Shown here piece by piece: positions 1-6,404 of a DNA stretch of 8,378 nucleotides (its first letter is position 1; every line of letters begins with the position of its first letter). The position numbers and the translations under genes are program-made. This DNA is from Lentisphaerota bacterium (lineage in GTDB: Bacteria > Verrucomicrobiota > Kiritimatiellia > RFP12 > UBA3636): NCBI GenBank assembly GCA_022837245.1, contig JALHHX010000016.1:38057-46434 (forward strand), read 5' to 3'. The notes under the pieces are model-generated. The model saw only the letters and a list, made by a program, of their open reading frames with translations. It did not search any database and was not told where the DNA came from.

Positions 1-797
1 AGGTCTGCTCGCGGACGTACGGTGGCCGCAGCATGGTAATACACCCGCCGCAGTCCGGGCTCTCGACCGCCGGCAACATCCTTCACATGCTCCGGACTGA
101 TTCCATTTACACGGAGCTGGAGGAGCGGATGCTAGATCTCGTGCTGGTGCTGCACGCAGAGCACGGTGGCGGCAACAACTCGACGTTCGTATCTCGCGTG
201 GTGTCATCGAGTGGAACGGATACATACGCCGCCATTTCCGCCGCCCTCGGTTCCCTTAAAGGACCGCGCCACGGCGGTGCCAACCTCAAGGTGCTGCAGA
301 TGTTCGCCGCGATGGACAAGGATATCTCCGACAAGGAGGACGAGAACGAGATCTCAGCGTATCTATCGCGTATCCTCAAAAAGGAGGCGTTCGACAACAC
401 AGGCCTCATCTACGGCATGGGGCACGCAGTTTATTCCCGCTCCGACCCGCGCACGGAAATCCTCAAAAAACACGTGGAACCGCTCGCCGAGGCGAAGGGA
501 CGGCTTGATGAATTCAGATTCTACGAACGCGTGGAGCGCCTCGCGCCGCTCGCCATCGCAAAGGAACGCAGGATCTACAAGGGCGTCAGCGCCAACGTGG
601 ACTTCTATTCGGGTCTCATTTACGACCTCTTGGGGATCCCGAGCGAGCTATTCACGCCGCTCTTCGCAATCGCCCGAGTCGCCGGATGGTGCGCCCACAG
701 GATAGAGGAGGTGGCCAACAACGGGAAAATAATCCGTCCCGCGTACAAGAGCGTCGAGGCTTCCGCAGGGTATATACATATGGAAGACAGGCTGTGA
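1..797 (+). CDS. gltA: Citrate synthase, C-terminal part (gene cut by the left window edge)
   Basis: Condenses acetyl-CoA with oxaloacetate to citrate, the entry reaction of the TCA cycle. The frame is open to the left edge, reading VCSRTYGGRS before the first ATG at 33, so that ATG is internal and the N-terminal region is missing. Counting from that Met, three family motifs carry the catalytic residues: GPRHGGAN (His80), GMGHAVYSRSDPR (His131) and NVDFYSG (Asp190). These correspond to E. coli GltA His264, His305 and Asp362. The HAEHGGGNNSTF segment (41-52) and a C-terminus with ARVAGWCAHRIEE are typical of the family. A methylcitrate synthase cannot be excluded from sequence alone, but no prp genes are nearby. 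The stop is TGA at 795-797. About 110 bp and a possible promoter separate it from aspS, so the two are probably separate transcription units. Confidence 0.95.
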   Translation, partial: VCSRTYGGRSMVIHPPQSGLSTAGNILHMLRTDSIYTELEERMLDLVLVLHAEHGGGNNSTFVSRVVSSSGTDTYAAISAALGSLKGPRHGGANLKVLQMFAAMDKDISDKEDENEISAYLSRILKKEAFDNTGLIYGMGHAVYSRSDPRTEILKKHVEPLAEAKGRLDEFRFYERVERLAPLAIAKERRIYKGVSANVDFYSGLIYDLLGIPSELFTPLFAIARVAGWCAHRIEEVANNGKIIRPAYKSVEASAGYIHMEDRL

Positions 798-805
798 GAT
801 TGCTG

Positions 806-835
806 TTGACTTTTATCACCGTTCGGGAGTACCTT
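806..835 (+). promoter_or_regulatory. Possible sigma70-type promoter for the aspS gene run
   Basis: In the 110-bp gap between citrate synthase and aspS there is TTGACT (806-811), five of six matches to the -35 consensus. After an 18-bp spacer comes TACCTT (830-835), which keeps the most conserved T, A and final T of the -10 box. The placement would give a leader of about 65 nt before the aspS ATG. The -10 box is weak and a second -10-like TATGTT sits at 867-872, so this is a candidate from sequence only. Confidence 0.35.
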
Positions 836-907
836 AAGCCCCTGCTTTCATGCAGTACATGAGAGTTATGTTTAGAGTTCTTTTTCATTTTCTCAAGATT
901 GGCACAA

Positions 908-2725
908 ATGCATCCATTTCGCACCCACACCTGCAACGAACTACGCCCGGAACACGCGGGCCGGGAAGTACGCATCTCCGGATGGGTCTTCCATAAAAGA
1001 GACCATGGCGGAATACTGTTCCTAGACCTCCGCGACCACTATGGCCGCACGCAGGTGATAATTCACCCCAGCCGGGAATTCTTCACCAAATGCTCCGAAG
1101 TGCGCCTCGAAAGCGTGCTCACCATCACAGGCAATGTGGTGAAACGCGAGCCGGCCATGGTCAACCCCGACATCCCCACGGGCGCAATCGAGGTCGTAGC
1201 GGAGAGTGTCGTGTTCGAATCGGAGTCGGAGCTCACGCCGATCTACCTTGCGGGCGAGAGCGACGAAGTAGGCCCCGAGGACCTCCGCCTGAAATACCGC
1301 TACCTCGACCTGCGCCGCGAAAGCCTCCACAACAACATCCTGCTCCGCTCCAAGGTGATCGCGTTCCTGCGCTCGAAAATGACTTCTCTCGGCTTCAATG
1401 AATTCCAGACGCCGATCCTGACCTCAAGCTCGCCCGAAGGCGCGCGCGACTACTTGGTTCCCAGCCGCGTCCATCCCGGCAAGTTCTACGCCCTGCCGCA
1501 GGCGCCGCAGATTTTCAAGCAGTTGCTGATGGTCGCCGGCTTCGACCGCTATTTCCAGATCGCGCCCTGCTTCCGCGACGAAGACGGCCGCGCCGACCGC
1601 TCACCCGGGGAGTTTTACCAGCTCGACATCGAAATGTCGTTCGTCACGCAGGACGATATTTTCGCGGTCGTGGAGGAGGTGCTCTACGAAGCGTTCACAA
1701 AATTCAGCGAAAAGCGCATGGACAAAGGCCCGTTCATCCGAATCCCCTACCGTGAGGCGATCCTTAAGTATGGCTCCGATAAACCAGATCTGCGCATACC
1801 TATAGAGATGTGCGACGTCTCCGACATCTTCGAGAAATCCGGCTTCGGCGCATTCGCCAAGGCAGTCAAGGGAGGCGCCGTCGTGCGCGCCATACCAGTC
1901 AAGGGGATCAAGGACCGCCCGCGCAGTTTTTTCGACAAAATGGAGTCATATGCCAAGGAGATCGGCGCGAAGGGTCTGGGCTATCTCGTTTGGGATACAG
2001 ATAAGATCAAGGGCCCTATCGCGAAGTTCATGACACCCGAAGAGCTCGAAGAGCTGGCCCGCCGTGGCGGCATGGAAGATGGCGACGTTATGTTCTTCAT
2101 GTGCGACGCCCCGGCCGTGGCTGCCAAAATCGCAGGCGACATCCGCCTCAAACTAGGGCGCGACCTTGATCTCGTCGAAAAGGACGTCTTCCGCTTCTGC
2201 TGGATTGTAGACTTCCCGATGTTCGAGCGGGACGAAGAGAGCGGCGACATAATCTTCTCGCACAACCCGTTCTCAATGCCACAGGGCGGGATGGAGGCCC
2301 TCCTCGGAAAAGACCCGCTCGAGATCCTCGCCTACCAGTACGACGTGGTTTGCAACGGGGTCGAGCTCTCATCCGGCGCGATCCGCAACCACCGCACCGA
2401 CATCATGGTCAAAGCGTTCGAAATCGCCGGCTACAGCGAAGCCGTGGTCTACGACCGCTTCCCCGCGCTCTCCGGCGCATTCAAATATGGCGCCCCCCCG
2501 CACGGCGGCATCGCCCCCGGCATCGACCGCATGGTGATGCTACTCGCGGGAGCCGAGAACATCCGCGAGGTGATCGCATTCCCCATGAACCAGCGCGCGC
2601 AGGATCTGATGATGAACGCGCCTGCCGAGGTCACGGAGAAACAACTGCGCGAGCTCCACATCAAACTGCGGGCCCAGAACCATGTCCCGGGGGCACCAGC
2701 CACGCCACCCGCGCAGGATAAGTAG
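908..2725 (+). CDS. aspS: Aspartyl-tRNA synthetase (bacterial type, class II)
   Basis: Cytoplasmic enzyme charging tRNA(Asp) with aspartate using ATP. The 605-residue product has the full bacterial layout: an N-terminal OB-fold anticodon-binding domain (about 1-105, RISGWVFHKRDHGG), the class II catalytic core with motif 2 around FRDEDGRADRSPGEFYQLD (222-240), the inserted GAD domain (about 300-405) and motif 3 GIAPGIDRMVML (534-545). I chose ATG 908, giving MHPFRTHTC, which matches how homologues begin. An in-frame TTG at 899 would add three residues. Neither start has a recognisable Shine-Dalgarno. His33 in the RDHGG segment is where discriminating enzymes such as E. coli AspRS have Leu (RDLGS), so the enzyme may also charge tRNA(Asn). 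The last dozen residues are Pro/Ala-rich and probably disordered. The phosphoribosyltransferase gene follows 44 bp later. Confidence 0.97.
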   Translation: MHPFRTHTCNELRPEHAGREVRISGWVFHKRDHGGILFLDLRDHYGRTQVIIHPSREFFTKCSEVRLESVLTITGNVVKREPAMVNPDIPTGAIEVVAESVVFESESELTPIYLAGESDEVGPEDLRLKYRYLDLRRESLHNNILLRSKVIAFLRSKMTSLGFNEFQTPILTSSSPEGARDYLVPSRVHPGKFYALPQAPQIFKQLLMVAGFDRYFQIAPCFRDEDGRADRSPGEFYQLDIEMSFVTQDDIFAVVEEVLYEAFTKFSEKRMDKGPFIRIPYREAILKYGSDKPDLRIPIEMCDVSDIFEKSGFGAFAKAVKGGAVVRAIPVKGIKDRPRSFFDKMESYAKEIGAKGLGYLVWDTDKIKGPIAKFMTPEELEELARRGGMEDGDVMFFMCDAPAVAAKIAGDIRLKLGRDLDLVEKDVFRFCWIVDFPMFERDEESGDIIFSHNPFSMPQGGMEALLGKDPLEILAYQYDVVCNGVELSSGAIRNHRTDIMVKAFEIAGYSEAVVYDRFPALSGAFKYGAPPHGGIAPGIDRMVMLLAGAENIREVIAFPMNQRAQDLMMNAPAEVTEKQLRELHIKLRAQNHVPGAPATPPAQDK

Positions 2726-2726
2726 G

Positions 2727-2746
2727 CGCGGATTCCGGAATCCGCG
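2727..2746. repeat. Perfect 20-bp palindrome just after aspS
   Basis: CGCGGATTCC is followed immediately by its exact reverse complement GGAATCCGCG, starting 2 nt after the aspS stop codon. In RNA it would fold into an 8-bp stem with a CCGG loop, G/C-rich at the base. The following bases (tcttggt) do not form a convincing U-tract, so a strong intrinsic terminator is not supported. It could be a weak terminator or attenuator, an mRNA-stabilising hairpin for the 3' end of aspS, or a binding site for a dimeric protein. Confidence 0.6.
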
Positions 2747-2769
2747 TCTTGGTATAGGAATTTAAGCGA

Positions 2770-3306
2770 ATGGGCGATAAAATTTATCTGGATTCAACGG
2801 AGATGCTGCGCGACAGCTTCGCGTTCGCCCGTGAAATCTACGATTCCGGATTCCGCCCCGAGGTGCTCATCGCGCTATGGCGCGGCGGCGCGCCGGTCGG
2901 CATCGCTATCCATGAATTCTTCGACTTCAAAGGCGTGGAGTGCTACCATGCAAGCATAAAGACCTGCTCTTATACGGGCATAGGGGAGCGTTGTGAACCT
3001 TCTGTCGAAAACATGGACTGCATCATGGAAAAGCTGGGTCCGCACACGCGCGTGCTCGTGGTGGACGACATCTTCGACTCCGGCTCCACTGTCCGCGCCG
3101 TCCGCGATAAACTTTTAGAAGCCACCGACTGCGTTCGCGTCGCCACACTTTACTACAGGCCCGAGCACAACATCACGGATTTCATCCCTGATTTCTACTT
3201 CAAAGAAACCGGCACCTGGCTCGTCTTCCCACACGAGCTGACAGGCCTCACACCCGAGGAGATAAAACAGAAGGACCGGTTTATATATGACACGTGTGGG
3301 TTTTGA
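2770..3306 (+). CDS. Phosphoribosyltransferase, probably for a purine base (hypoxanthine/xanthine type)
   Basis: A 178-residue type I phosphoribosyltransferase. The PRPP-binding signature VLVVDDIFDSGST is at 95-107, with the two adjacent acidic residues (Asp99, Asp100) and a glycine/serine/threonine phosphate loop. The N-terminal LIALWRGGAPVG (33-44) fits the pyrophosphate-contacting loop of this fold. The C-terminal ETGTWLVFPHEL (146-157) is typical of the small hypoxanthine/xanthine phosphoribosyltransferase-like proteins. The likely reaction is PRPP plus a 6-oxopurine giving the nucleotide and pyrophosphate (purine salvage), but the exact base cannot be read from the sequence. The start ATG is preceded by AGGA at 2756-2759 with a 10-nt spacing, an acceptable but weak ribosome site. 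murA begins 12 nt after its stop, which indicates co-transcription. Confidence 0.85.
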   Translation: MGDKIYLDSTEMLRDSFAFAREIYDSGFRPEVLIALWRGGAPVGIAIHEFFDFKGVECYHASIKTCSYTGIGERCEPSVENMDCIMEKLGPHTRVLVVDDIFDSGSTVRAVRDKLLEATDCVRVATLYYRPEHNITDFIPDFYFKETGTWLVFPHELTGLTPEEIKQKDRFIYDTCGF

Positions 3307-3318
3307 CGGGGTTTTTAT

Positions 3319-4611
3319 ATGTCAGATTTCGTAATTGAAGGCGGGGCGTCGCTCTCAGGTATCCACGTCACCCCTGGAAACAAAAACGCGGCTCTTCCGA
3401 TGATCGCCGCCGCCCTTCTGGCAGATTCTCCCGTCGAGATCTCCAATCTCCCGGTGATCAACGATGTCAAGGTGATGCTGGAGCTTCTCGATTCCATAGG
3501 CGCGAACGTGGCGTTCGATGAAAAGACCCGCACCGCCAAAATCGACCCCACCACGGTCAGCACAACGACCCTACCTGCGGAACTTTGCAACAAGGTTCGC
3601 ACGTCCGTTCTGCTCGCCGGACCGCTTGTCGCCAAAATGGGGCACGTGGTTGTGCCGCCGCCTGGCGGCGACGTCATCGGCCGCCGCCGCCTAGACACTC
3701 ATTTCGAAGGTCTGCGCAAACTCGGCGTCGTGGTCGATCCCGACAAGATCCCATACGATTTCCGCACCAATTCCCGACTCGTTGGCACGCGCATTTTGCT
3801 CGATGAGGCCAGCGTAACCGCCACCGAGAACCTGGTGATGGCGGCCTCGCTCGCGAAAGGCCGCACAGAGCTTTTCAATGTCGCATGCGAACCGCACGTG
3901 CAGGACGTCTGCCGCATGCTGCTGACCATGGGCGCCAAGATCGAGGGCATTGGCACTAACAGGCTTGTCGTGGAAGGCGTCGAATCGCTCAGCGGCGCGA
4001 AAGTCCGAGTGGGACCTGATTACATCGAATCCGCCAGCTTCATAGCAGCAGCGGCGGCCACGCACGGAAAAATCAAAGTCGAGAACACTCTGGCCGAGGA
4101 TTTCGAGGTGCTCGAACGCCCATTCTCCAAGCTGGGCGTCACGTGGACCCGCAACGAAGCCGGCGTCCTGACCTTCGACTCCAAGTACGTCGATCTGCGC
4201 ATTTCGACCGAGATGTCGGGCGCCATCCTCAAAATCGAGGACGGCGTTTGGCCCTCCACCCCGACGGATCTGCTTAGCGTCTTGATAGTGCTTGCCACGC
4301 AGGCGGACGGCATCGCGCTTTTCTTCGAGAAGATGTTCGAGAGCCGCTTGTACTTCGTCGACCACCTCATCGGCATGGGCGCCCAGATCGTGCAGTGCGA
4401 TCCCCACCGTGTCGTGGTCAAAGGAATCTCCAAACTCCGAGGCACGCGCATGTCCAGCCCAGACATCCGCGCCGGCATGGCCTTGCTCGTCGCAGGCCTG
4501 TGCGCGCAGGGCACGACAACGATCGGCAACGCCGAAAGCATAGACCGGGGATACGAATCAATCGAAACCTCTCTGGCCGCCCTGGGGGCGAAAATAAAGC
4601 GCGTGAAATAA
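3319..4611 (+). CDS. murA: UDP-N-acetylglucosamine 1-carboxyvinyltransferase, with Asp in place of the catalytic Cys
   Basis: Transfers enolpyruvate from phosphoenolpyruvate to UDP-GlcNAc, the first committed step of peptidoglycan synthesis, in the cytoplasm. At 430 residues it has normal family length. Visible active-site elements are GNKNAALP with Lys22, the flexible loop PPPGGDVIGRRRLDTH (113-128), PTD with Asp317, DIRAG with Arg384 and IDRGYESIE with Arg410 near the C-terminus. The loop residue equivalent to E. coli Cys115 is Asp118 (GAC at 3670-3672), and the Arg120 equivalent is Arg123. The Asp form is known from Mycobacterium tuberculosis and Chlamydia MurA; it is active and insensitive to fosfomycin, which alkylates the Cys. 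A slightly longer segment than in E. coli precedes PTD (about 293-314, STEMSGAILKIEDGVWPS). No Shine-Dalgarno precedes the ATG, but the upstream stop is only 12 nt away, so coupling is plausible. Confidence 0.96.
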   Translation: MSDFVIEGGASLSGIHVTPGNKNAALPMIAAALLADSPVEISNLPVINDVKVMLELLDSIGANVAFDEKTRTAKIDPTTVSTTTLPAELCNKVRTSVLLAGPLVAKMGHVVVPPPGGDVIGRRRLDTHFEGLRKLGVVVDPDKIPYDFRTNSRLVGTRILLDEASVTATENLVMAASLAKGRTELFNVACEPHVQDVCRMLLTMGAKIEGIGTNRLVVEGVESLSGAKVRVGPDYIESASFIAAAAATHGKIKVENTLAEDFEVLERPFSKLGVTWTRNEAGVLTFDSKYVDLRISTEMSGAILKIEDGVWPSTPTDLLSVLIVLATQADGIALFFEKMFESRLYFVDHLIGMGAQIVQCDPHRVVVKGISKLRGTRMSSPDIRAGMALLVAGLCAQGTTTIGNAESIDRGYESIETSLAALGAKIKRVK

Positions 4612-4643
4612 CAGGCGCCGCATAAGACTGCAGAAAACTTCAG

Positions 4644-5393
4644 ATGAACCACTCATTCACAGCCAACCCGCCCCCGCCGCAAAGACCGTCCACTTCCGGA
4701 CTCGACGGCATATTGCTCGTGGACAAACCAGCCGGCATGACCTCGCACGACGTCGTCAACGCCATCCGCAGAATGTTCCGCATAAAAAAAGTAGGGCACG
4801 GCGGAACGCTCGATCCAGGAGCCACAGGTCTCCTCGTCTTGCTGCTGGGGCGCGCCACAAAACTTTCCGACCGAGTCATGGGGGGCGACAAAGTTTACGA
4901 GGGCGTCATGCGCTTAGGCGTGTCGTCGTCCACACAGGACGCGGAAGGCGAGTTGACCCACGGCAGCGACCCCTCCGGACTCTCCGAAGTGGCGGTGCGC
5001 GCGGCGATGGCGTCGCTCACGGGCGATATCTACCAGACACCCCCGATGGTCTCCGCGTTGAAAAAAGACGGCGTGCCACTCTACAAACTAGCCCGCAAAG
5101 GCGTGGTCGTCGAGCGCGAGCCGCGCCTCGTCCACATCTACAAATTCGATCTCATCGAGTTTGGGATCCCAGACAGCCGCATATCAGTCAAATGCTCCAA
5201 GGGCACATATGTGCGAACACTCTGCCACGACGTGGGCGAGAAACTCGGCTGCGGCGGCCTCCTAGCAAGCCTGCGCCGCACCGTCTCTGGCAATTTCTCT
5301 ATCGACGCCGCGGTTCCATTCGCCGTGCTCAAGGAACTTCCGAGGGAAGACCTCGCCAAATACGTGCTCCCAATAGCGTCCGCCATCGAATAA
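4644..5393 (+). CDS. truB: tRNA pseudouridine(55) synthase
   Basis: Converts U55 of the T-loop of tRNAs to pseudouridine. The 249-residue product has the TruB signature GGTLDPGATG with the catalytic Asp57, preceded by GILLVDKPAGMTSHDVV (22-38). It also has KVYEGVM with the conserved Tyr85, QTPPMVSALKKDGVPLYKLAR (131-151), CSKGTYVRTLCHDVG (184-198) and LRRTVSGNF (210-218). It is much shorter than E. coli TruB (314 residues) and ends soon after the catalytic domain, so it lacks a C-terminal PUA-type domain, as in other short TruB proteins. The first 20 or so residues are a Pro/Ser-rich extension (NPPPPQRPSTSG) before the usual beginning. ATG 4644 has no Shine-Dalgarno, but no better start lies between it and the conserved region. 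It lies 32 bp after murA and probably shares its transcript. Confidence 0.95.
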   Translation: MNHSFTANPPPPQRPSTSGLDGILLVDKPAGMTSHDVVNAIRRMFRIKKVGHGGTLDPGATGLLVLLLGRATKLSDRVMGGDKVYEGVMRLGVSSSTQDAEGELTHGSDPSGLSEVAVRAAMASLTGDIYQTPPMVSALKKDGVPLYKLARKGVVVEREPRLVHIYKFDLIEFGIPDSRISVKCSKGTYVRTLCHDVGEKLGCGGLLASLRRTVSGNFSIDAAVPFAVLKELPREDLAKYVLPIASAIE

Positions 5394-5416
5394 CCGCCGC
5401 AACACACTTTTCAGAA

Positions 5417-5421
5417 AAGGA
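5417..5421 (+). promoter_or_regulatory. Ribosome binding site of the GntR-family gene
   Basis: AAGGA followed by an A-rich stretch and ATG 5430, with an 8-nt spacing. It is the best Shine-Dalgarno match on the + strand and contrasts with the absence of one before aspS, murA and truB. It fixes the start of the regulator gene. Confidence 0.7.
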
Positions 5422-5429
5422 AAAAAACT

Positions 5430-6086
5430 ATGAACCGGAAATCTGATAACGAACCCGCCACGCAGCAAGTCGACCTGTGTCGTCGACTTAGAGAGTCTAT
5501 CATACTAGGCGAATTCGAGCATGGCCAGCGCATCACCGAGAAGTACATCGCGGATATCATGGGCGTCAAGCGAGGTCCCGTCCGCGAGAGCCTGCTCATA
5601 CTTGAGGGACAGGGCCTGGTGCGCAAGGTCCCGTCGCTCGGATATTTTGTCGAAACTAGTTCTGACAACGAAATCAGGGACGTATACGCAGTCCGGATAT
5701 CGCTCGAAACCATGGCCATCCACCGCGCAGCGGAGAACGCCACGCGCGAGGTTCTCATCCGGCTCCAGCTCTGCTGCGATCTAATGCGCGAGGCAATTGA
5801 GCAAGGCGATGTCCGATCGCGTGTGCGCGAGGATATAAATTTTCATTCCGAGATCGTGAGTGCTTCGGGAAGCCGCGTACTACAGCGTGCTTATTCCACC
5901 CTCCCCCGCCCGTTCTACGGATCCAACATTCTTCCCAAGAAAAAAGCACTCCGTGTCCTCGAACAGCACGATGCGATCTACAAGGCGATCAGCGGCCACG
6001 ATCCAGCCAAAGCCTCCGAAATGCTCGCTCTCCACATCTCCGAATACGACAAGAGCTTCGACGAAAACGGGGACGTTGCCAAGTAG
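5430..6086 (+). CDS. GntR-family transcriptional regulator, FadR subfamily with FCD domain
   Basis: A 218-residue DNA-binding regulator. Residues about 14-75 form the winged helix-turn-helix (ITEKYIADIMGVKRGPVRESLLILEGQGLV, then the wing GYFVE). The rest is an all-helical FCD ligand-binding domain. Asp135, His139, His180 and His202 have the spacing of the metal site of FCD proteins (D-x3-H, then His about 41 and 22 residues later), so binding of a metal-coordinated small carboxylate is likely. Regulators of this class commonly control use of organic or sugar acids, but the effector and targets here are unknown. It lies 36 bp after truB and points toward larE-larC on the other strand. A role in regulating the lar genes is only a positional guess. 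No operator-like inverted repeat was found next to it. Confidence 0.9.
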   Translation: MNRKSDNEPATQQVDLCRRLRESIILGEFEHGQRITEKYIADIMGVKRGPVRESLLILEGQGLVRKVPSLGYFVETSSDNEIRDVYAVRISLETMAIHRAAENATREVLIRLQLCCDLMREAIEQGDVRSRVREDINFHSEIVSASGSRVLQRAYSTLPRPFYGSNILPKKKALRVLEQHDAIYKAISGHDPAKASEMLALHISEYDKSFDENGDVAK

Positions 6087-6118
6087 GTTTGTTGAATCCA
6101 CTGGGCAGACGACAAGTT
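6087..6118. other. Short spacer between the GntR gene and the broken gene; nothing recognised
   Basis: This is the left part of the 318-bp convergent gap (6087-6404) between the regulator and larE. I see no stem-loop followed by a T-run on either strand, here or in the rest of the gap, although two convergent units would be expected to end here. The rest of the gap is covered by the broken gene described next. Confidence 0.5.
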
Positions 6119-6403
6119 CTAAAGACTCAGCCAATCCAGGGCAGCATCGCTGATTTTCCCATGCCAGTCGGCCTCGGTTCCACACTCTGAAGCAAGCTTT
6201 TCAGACAGTTTGAAAAAGGCCTCCACCTTGTTGGGTGTGGGTGTGCAATCTGCCTGAAAGTACTTTGGATGTCGTCGTATTGCTCGTAATCCTTGATCTG
6301 CTCGATTTGGCTTGCGACTGCATTCTCCTTTTTCTTTAGGAGCTCTTTTCGGAACAACTCTTTCAATTCAGCGATTGAAAGATTGAAAGAATGATGCTTC
6401 CAT
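6119..6403 (-). pseudogene. Probable broken small gene of unknown function, directly downstream of larE
   Basis: No family recognised. An ATG (6403-6401) lies 1 nt after the larE stop (TAA-A-ATG), a coupled arrangement, but its frame (MEASFFQSFNR) hits TGA after 11 codons. Protein-like sequence continues in a second frame as LSIAELKELFRKELLKKKEN...YEQYDDIQ, down to about 6270. It then shifts to a third frame as YFQADCTPTPN, KVEAFFKLSEKL and ASECGTEADWHGKISDAALDWLSL, ending at TAG (6121-6119). Joined, these pieces give a charged, helical protein of about 95 residues. The first shift coincides with a two-copy tandem 8-mer; one more copy would put the ATG in frame with LSIAELKEL. The second resembles a 1-base deletion near 6250-6270. 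The stretch is more A/T-rich than its neighbours. Sequencing error, or a shorter real gene starting at TTG 6366 in the middle frame (79 residues), remain alternatives. Confidence 0.4.
6373..6388. repeat. Two tandem copies of GATTGAAA
   Basis: Exact head-to-tail duplication of an 8-base unit inside the 5' part of the broken gene after larE. Eight is not a multiple of three, so gain or loss of one copy changes the reading frame. A third copy would fuse the upstream ATG (6403-6401) to the longer open frame. Two copies alone are too few to call it a contingency locus. Confidence 0.6.
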
Positions 6404-6404
6404 T

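Noticed and set aside
842..855. Short inverted repeat CTGC-TTTCAT-GCAG considered as a terminator for citrate synthase
   Set aside because: The stem is only 4 bp and no T-run follows directly; it is too weak to call.
899..907. TTG 899 as the start of aspS
   Set aside because: It adds only MAQ before a Met that matches the usual AspRS beginning, and it has no ribosome site of its own.
859..996. 45-codon frame starting at ATG 859 ahead of and overlapping aspS, a possible leader peptide
   Set aside because: It has no ribosome site, does not contain a run of Asp or Asn codons that would suggest attenuation, and mostly reads aspS out of frame.
3691..4407. Long - strand open frame (238 codons) opposite murA, plus a second one at 4020-4652
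   Set aside because: They lie entirely opposite a well-conserved murA, have no recognisable motif and are explained by the codon bias of the GC-rich coding strand.
6222..6236. CACC/GGTG inverted repeat in the convergent gap considered as a terminator
   Set aside because: The stem is 4 bp, there is no T-tract on either side, and it lies within the protein-like part of the broken gene.
6245..6275. Programmed -1 ribosomal frameshifting as the link between the two frames of the broken gene
   Set aside because: No slippery heptamer (X XXY YYZ) is present in the overlap, and the upstream frame also lacks a normal start, so decay or sequence error is more likely.
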